DNA of 7,528 bases from Azoarcus sp. (lineage in GTDB: Bacteria; Pseudomonadota; Gammaproteobacteria; Burkholderiales; Rhodocyclaceae): assembly GCA_031282905.1 (NCBI GenBank), contig JAITCV010000046.1:1-7528 (forward strand). Direction: 5' to 3'. Both the position numbers and the translations under genes were made by a program. Shown piece after piece: positions 6,314-7,528 of the stretch; the first letter of the stretch is position 1, and each line of letters starts with the position of its first letter. The notes under the pieces were generated by a model. The model was not told the DNA's origin, did no database searches, and saw nothing but the letters and a program-made list of their open reading frames with translations.

Positions 6314-6373
6314 CCGGGGATTTGTGCGGGTGCAATCCCGGGTATTCTCCATCAATGACAATCGAGATACCCG
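6314..6373 (+). promoter_or_regulatory. Structured leader of the integrase remnant, two overlapping hairpins
   Basis: Hairpin A pairs CCGGGGATT (6314-6322) with AATCCCGG (6334-6341), with one bulged G. Hairpin B pairs CGGGTATTCTC (6339-6349) with GAGATACCCG (6364-6373), with one bulged T and a 14-base loop. They share bases 6339-6341, so they compete at that edge. Hairpin B ends one base before the ATG at 6375 and includes GAG 6364-6366, the only Shine-Dalgarno-like bases. It could restrict translation, or as DNA act as an integrase-binding site. Confidence 0.45.
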
Positions 6374-6374
6374 C

Positions 6375-6956
6375 ATGACGGCCAAACCGACTGATACCAT
6401 CATCATGAACGCCAAACCCGCCGCGATGCCCGTCAAGCTGACGGACGAGAAAGGCTTATACCTTCTGGTCCCCCCCTCTGGCGGCAAGCTATGGCGCATG
6501 AGATACCGTTTCGAGGGTAAGGAAAAGCTGCTGGCTTTCGGCAAGTACCCTGGACTCAGCTTGAAGGAAGCCCGCGAACGCCGGGACGAAGACCGTAAGC
6601 TGCTCGCCAATGGCGCCGACCCCGAGGCCAGCAAGACCGCCATCCAGGAACGGGCAGCCGACACCTTTGCAGCGGTGGCAGGCCAATGGTTCGAGAAGTG
6701 GAAGACGGAAGTCACGGACAGCACGGCAGAATCGCAATGGAACAGACTGGAGGAGCATATCATGCCAGTCTCGGGAACGCTTCCCGTGGCGGAAATCGCC
6801 GCTCCTGATGTGATGGCGGCATTGGCCGCTATTCTTGACCCGGTAAAATTCGGCCAATTGTTGCGCGCTTTTGATTGTTATATGAATCCTTTTCCAGCTT
6901 ATACACAGATGGTTTTGGCTATGACACGTCAACTTTATTCTTCTACGATCGCTTGA
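6375..6956 (+). pseudogene. P4-type tyrosine integrase, internally deleted and C-terminally truncated
   Basis: The product is 193 residues against roughly 400 for intact family members. Residues 5-95 form the arm-DNA-binding domain (LTDEKGLYLLVPPSGGKLWRM at 22-42, LLAFGKYPGLSLKEARERRDE at 52-72). Residues 96-150 begin the SAM-like core-binding domain (FAAVAGQWFEKWK, then IAAPDVMAAL). At about residue 150-154 the text jumps to ILDPVKFGQLLRAFDCY, which in intact relatives starts the catalytic domain after roughly 60 more residues, so an in-frame deletion is likely. The last residues lose family similarity and end before the RPGELR motif, so the catalytic Arg-His-Arg-Tyr set is absent. It cannot be an active recombinase. 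Start 6375 is chosen because family members begin with a similar short lead before the Lys-Pro motif; the frame is open further upstream but only as antisense of dnaJ and through the tRNA. Base composition turns AT-rich from about 6860. Confidence 0.85.
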
Positions 6957-7290
6957 GGAAGCTCTGAACAAATCACCATTCCGGTGAAAGATGGAATATA
7001 GATCATTGATTTTTATGAATAAAAATACCCATAAGTTGAGAGATTCGATTTGATCAATATTTGCTTGATTGCAATGAGATCCCCCCTTGACCATGAATGG
7101 GTACAAGTTGGCCTTCCACCGGCAGGCAGAGTACACGACACTCAATACCTATGCCGACAACATCGATGATGAGTTGCTCGATCAAACCTTGCGTGTGTGC
7201 ATCCTCGCCAGCCGCTGATCTGTTGATCCATCCACGCCGTGCTTCTCGATTTGAAAAGTTCACCGGTGGGGCCACCATGACGATCAGGAG
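6957..7290. other. Remnant region between integrase fragment and chemotaxis gene
   Basis: The first ~120 bp are distinctly AT-rich and contrast with the rest of the window. It holds a TCACC-ATTCC-GGTGA hairpin (6972-6986), a perfect ATTTTTAT-GA-ATAAAAAT palindrome (7009-7026), and only short open frames. The bases after the integrase stop (GGAAGCTCTGAACAAATC) faintly recall insertion-sequence ends, but no matching inverted end or transposase is visible. I interpret it as what is left of the deleted element and a possible deletion junction. Confidence 0.45.
7093..7218 (+). CDS. Possible 41-residue ORF or gene fragment, unknown function
   Basis: ATG 7093 to TGA 7216-7218 encodes a peptide containing GYKLAFHRQAEYTTLNTYAD and ending in TLRVCILASR. 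Its codons look ordinary and its composition is protein-like rather than Arg/Pro-rich. No good ribosome-binding site precedes it and I do not recognise a family. A 74-codon open frame lies antisense (7054-7278) and is about as plausible, so at most one is real. It may be a fragment of a gene from the decayed island. Confidence 0.25.
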   Translation: MNGYKLAFHRQAEYTTLNTYADNIDDELLDQTLRVCILASR

Positions 7291-7356
7291 AAAAATGTCG
7301 GGAAACAGGGGACAGCACTACGTGCTTTTATGACACATATCCCCTGTCTCCCCGAC
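7291..7356 (-). terminator. Long hairpin terminator of the chemotaxis gene
   Basis: Read on the minus strand, GTCGGG (7356-7351) pairs with CCCGAC (7302-7297), and ACAGGGGA (7347-7340) pairs with TCCCCTGT (7312-7305), with a small internal loop between them. A central AGCAC-TAC-GTGCT hairpin (7315-7327) may cap it. The following A7295-7291 on the plus strand gives a T5 tail in the transcript. It begins 1 bp after the chemotaxis stop codon. It is unusually long for a terminator. Confidence 0.75.
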
Positions 7357-7357
7357 A

Positions 7358-7528
7358 TCAGACCTTGAAGCGGCTGACCGCGTCCTGGAGTTCGGCGGCG
7401 CGAGTGGTAAGGTCGCGCGCGGCGTCGGCGGCCTGGCGCACCGCCAGGGTGTTGTCTTCGCTCATGCTCGCGATCCGTTCGACATTTTTCGCGATCTCGT
7501 TGCTGGCGGTGGATTGCTCGGAGAGGGC
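7358..7528 (-). CDS. Methyl-accepting chemotaxis protein, C-terminal 56 residues (5' part outside window)
   Basis: The minus-strand frame is open from the window edge to TGA at 7360-7358. It reads ALSEQSTASNEIAKNVERIA near the edge and ends AAELQDAVSRFKV. This is the distal part of the MCP cytoplasmic coiled-coil, with the SEQS...EIAKNVE..A methylation-helix pattern and the common LxxxVxxFKV finish. MCPs are trimer-of-dimers receptors that control the CheA kinase through CheW. There is no C-terminal NWETF-type pentapeptide, so CheR would not be tethered by that route. The sensor domain, and so the ligand, is outside the window. The gene points toward the island remnant and is probably native chromosome beyond the scar. 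Confidence 0.9.
   Translation of the reverse strand, partial: ALSEQSTASNEIAKNVERIASMSEDNTLAVRQAADAARDLTTRAAELQDAVSRFKV

Noticed and set aside
5568..6374. Possible long N-terminal extension of the integrase through dnaJ and the tRNA
   Set aside because: The frame is open, but upstream of 6375 it is antisense to a conserved dnaJ and reads through a functional tRNA and its terminator. Integrase homology starts at 6375.
7295..7333. 12-codon open frame preceded by AGGAG
   Set aside because: It lies entirely in the left arm and loop of the chemotaxis terminator hairpin. The apparent Shine-Dalgarno is most simply the antisense of the sequence flanking the T-run.
1..7528. CRISPR array, toxin-antitoxin pair, defence or biosynthetic system
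   Set aside because: No regularly spaced repeats and no gene set of this kind could be read on either strand. The tandem repeats seen are too short and too few.

Overview
This GC-rich window looks like chromosome from a proteobacterium, most likely a betaproteobacterium of the Rhodocyclales/Nitrosomonadales type. That placement rests on protein resemblance recalled from memory and on a CCA-encoding tRNA-Leu, so it is tentative. I found no convincing undescribed system. The window holds ordinary genes, some interesting control DNA, and a decayed integration scar.

Layout. A HIRAN-domain gene (+ strand, 5' end cut by the window) runs to 298. It meets, convergently across about 255 bp, a complete cusA-type heavy-metal efflux gene on the minus strand (554-3739). 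A 285-bp divergent intergenic region (3740-4024) follows. It carries a perfect 7+2+7 palindrome that looks like a CusR/CopR-type copper response-regulator box close to cusA, a separate promoter/dyad, and an 11-bp stem-loop in the presumed leader of the next gene. That gene is a nitroreductase-family flavoprotein (4025-4618, +). A 421-bp stretch with no convincing gene leads to a DnaJ-like co-chaperone on the minus strand (5040-6047). The co-chaperone has all four zinc-finger repeats but lacks the Gly/Phe-rich segment.

Island scar. A tRNA-Leu(UAA) gene (6117-6201, +) is transcribed away from dnaJ. Just beyond its 3' end lie three tandem 10-bp repeats, a strong intrinsic terminator, a structured leader, and the N-terminal part of a P4-type tyrosine integrase. 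The integrase has an internal deletion and a lost catalytic half (6375-6956). The next ~400 bp begins AT-rich and contains only fragments. The window ends with the C-terminal tail of a methyl-accepting chemotaxis protein on the minus strand (7358-7528), followed in its reading direction by a long hairpin terminator. The simplest reading is an element that integrated at the tRNA 3' end and was later deleted down to a remnant.

How the genes relate. CusA would be the inner-membrane pump of a Cu(I)/Ag(I) tripartite exporter. Its periplasmic adaptor, outer-membrane channel and copper-sensing two-component system are not in the window, so it must borrow partners from elsewhere or be non-functional. 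The other genes appear to be independent transcription units rather than a shared pathway.
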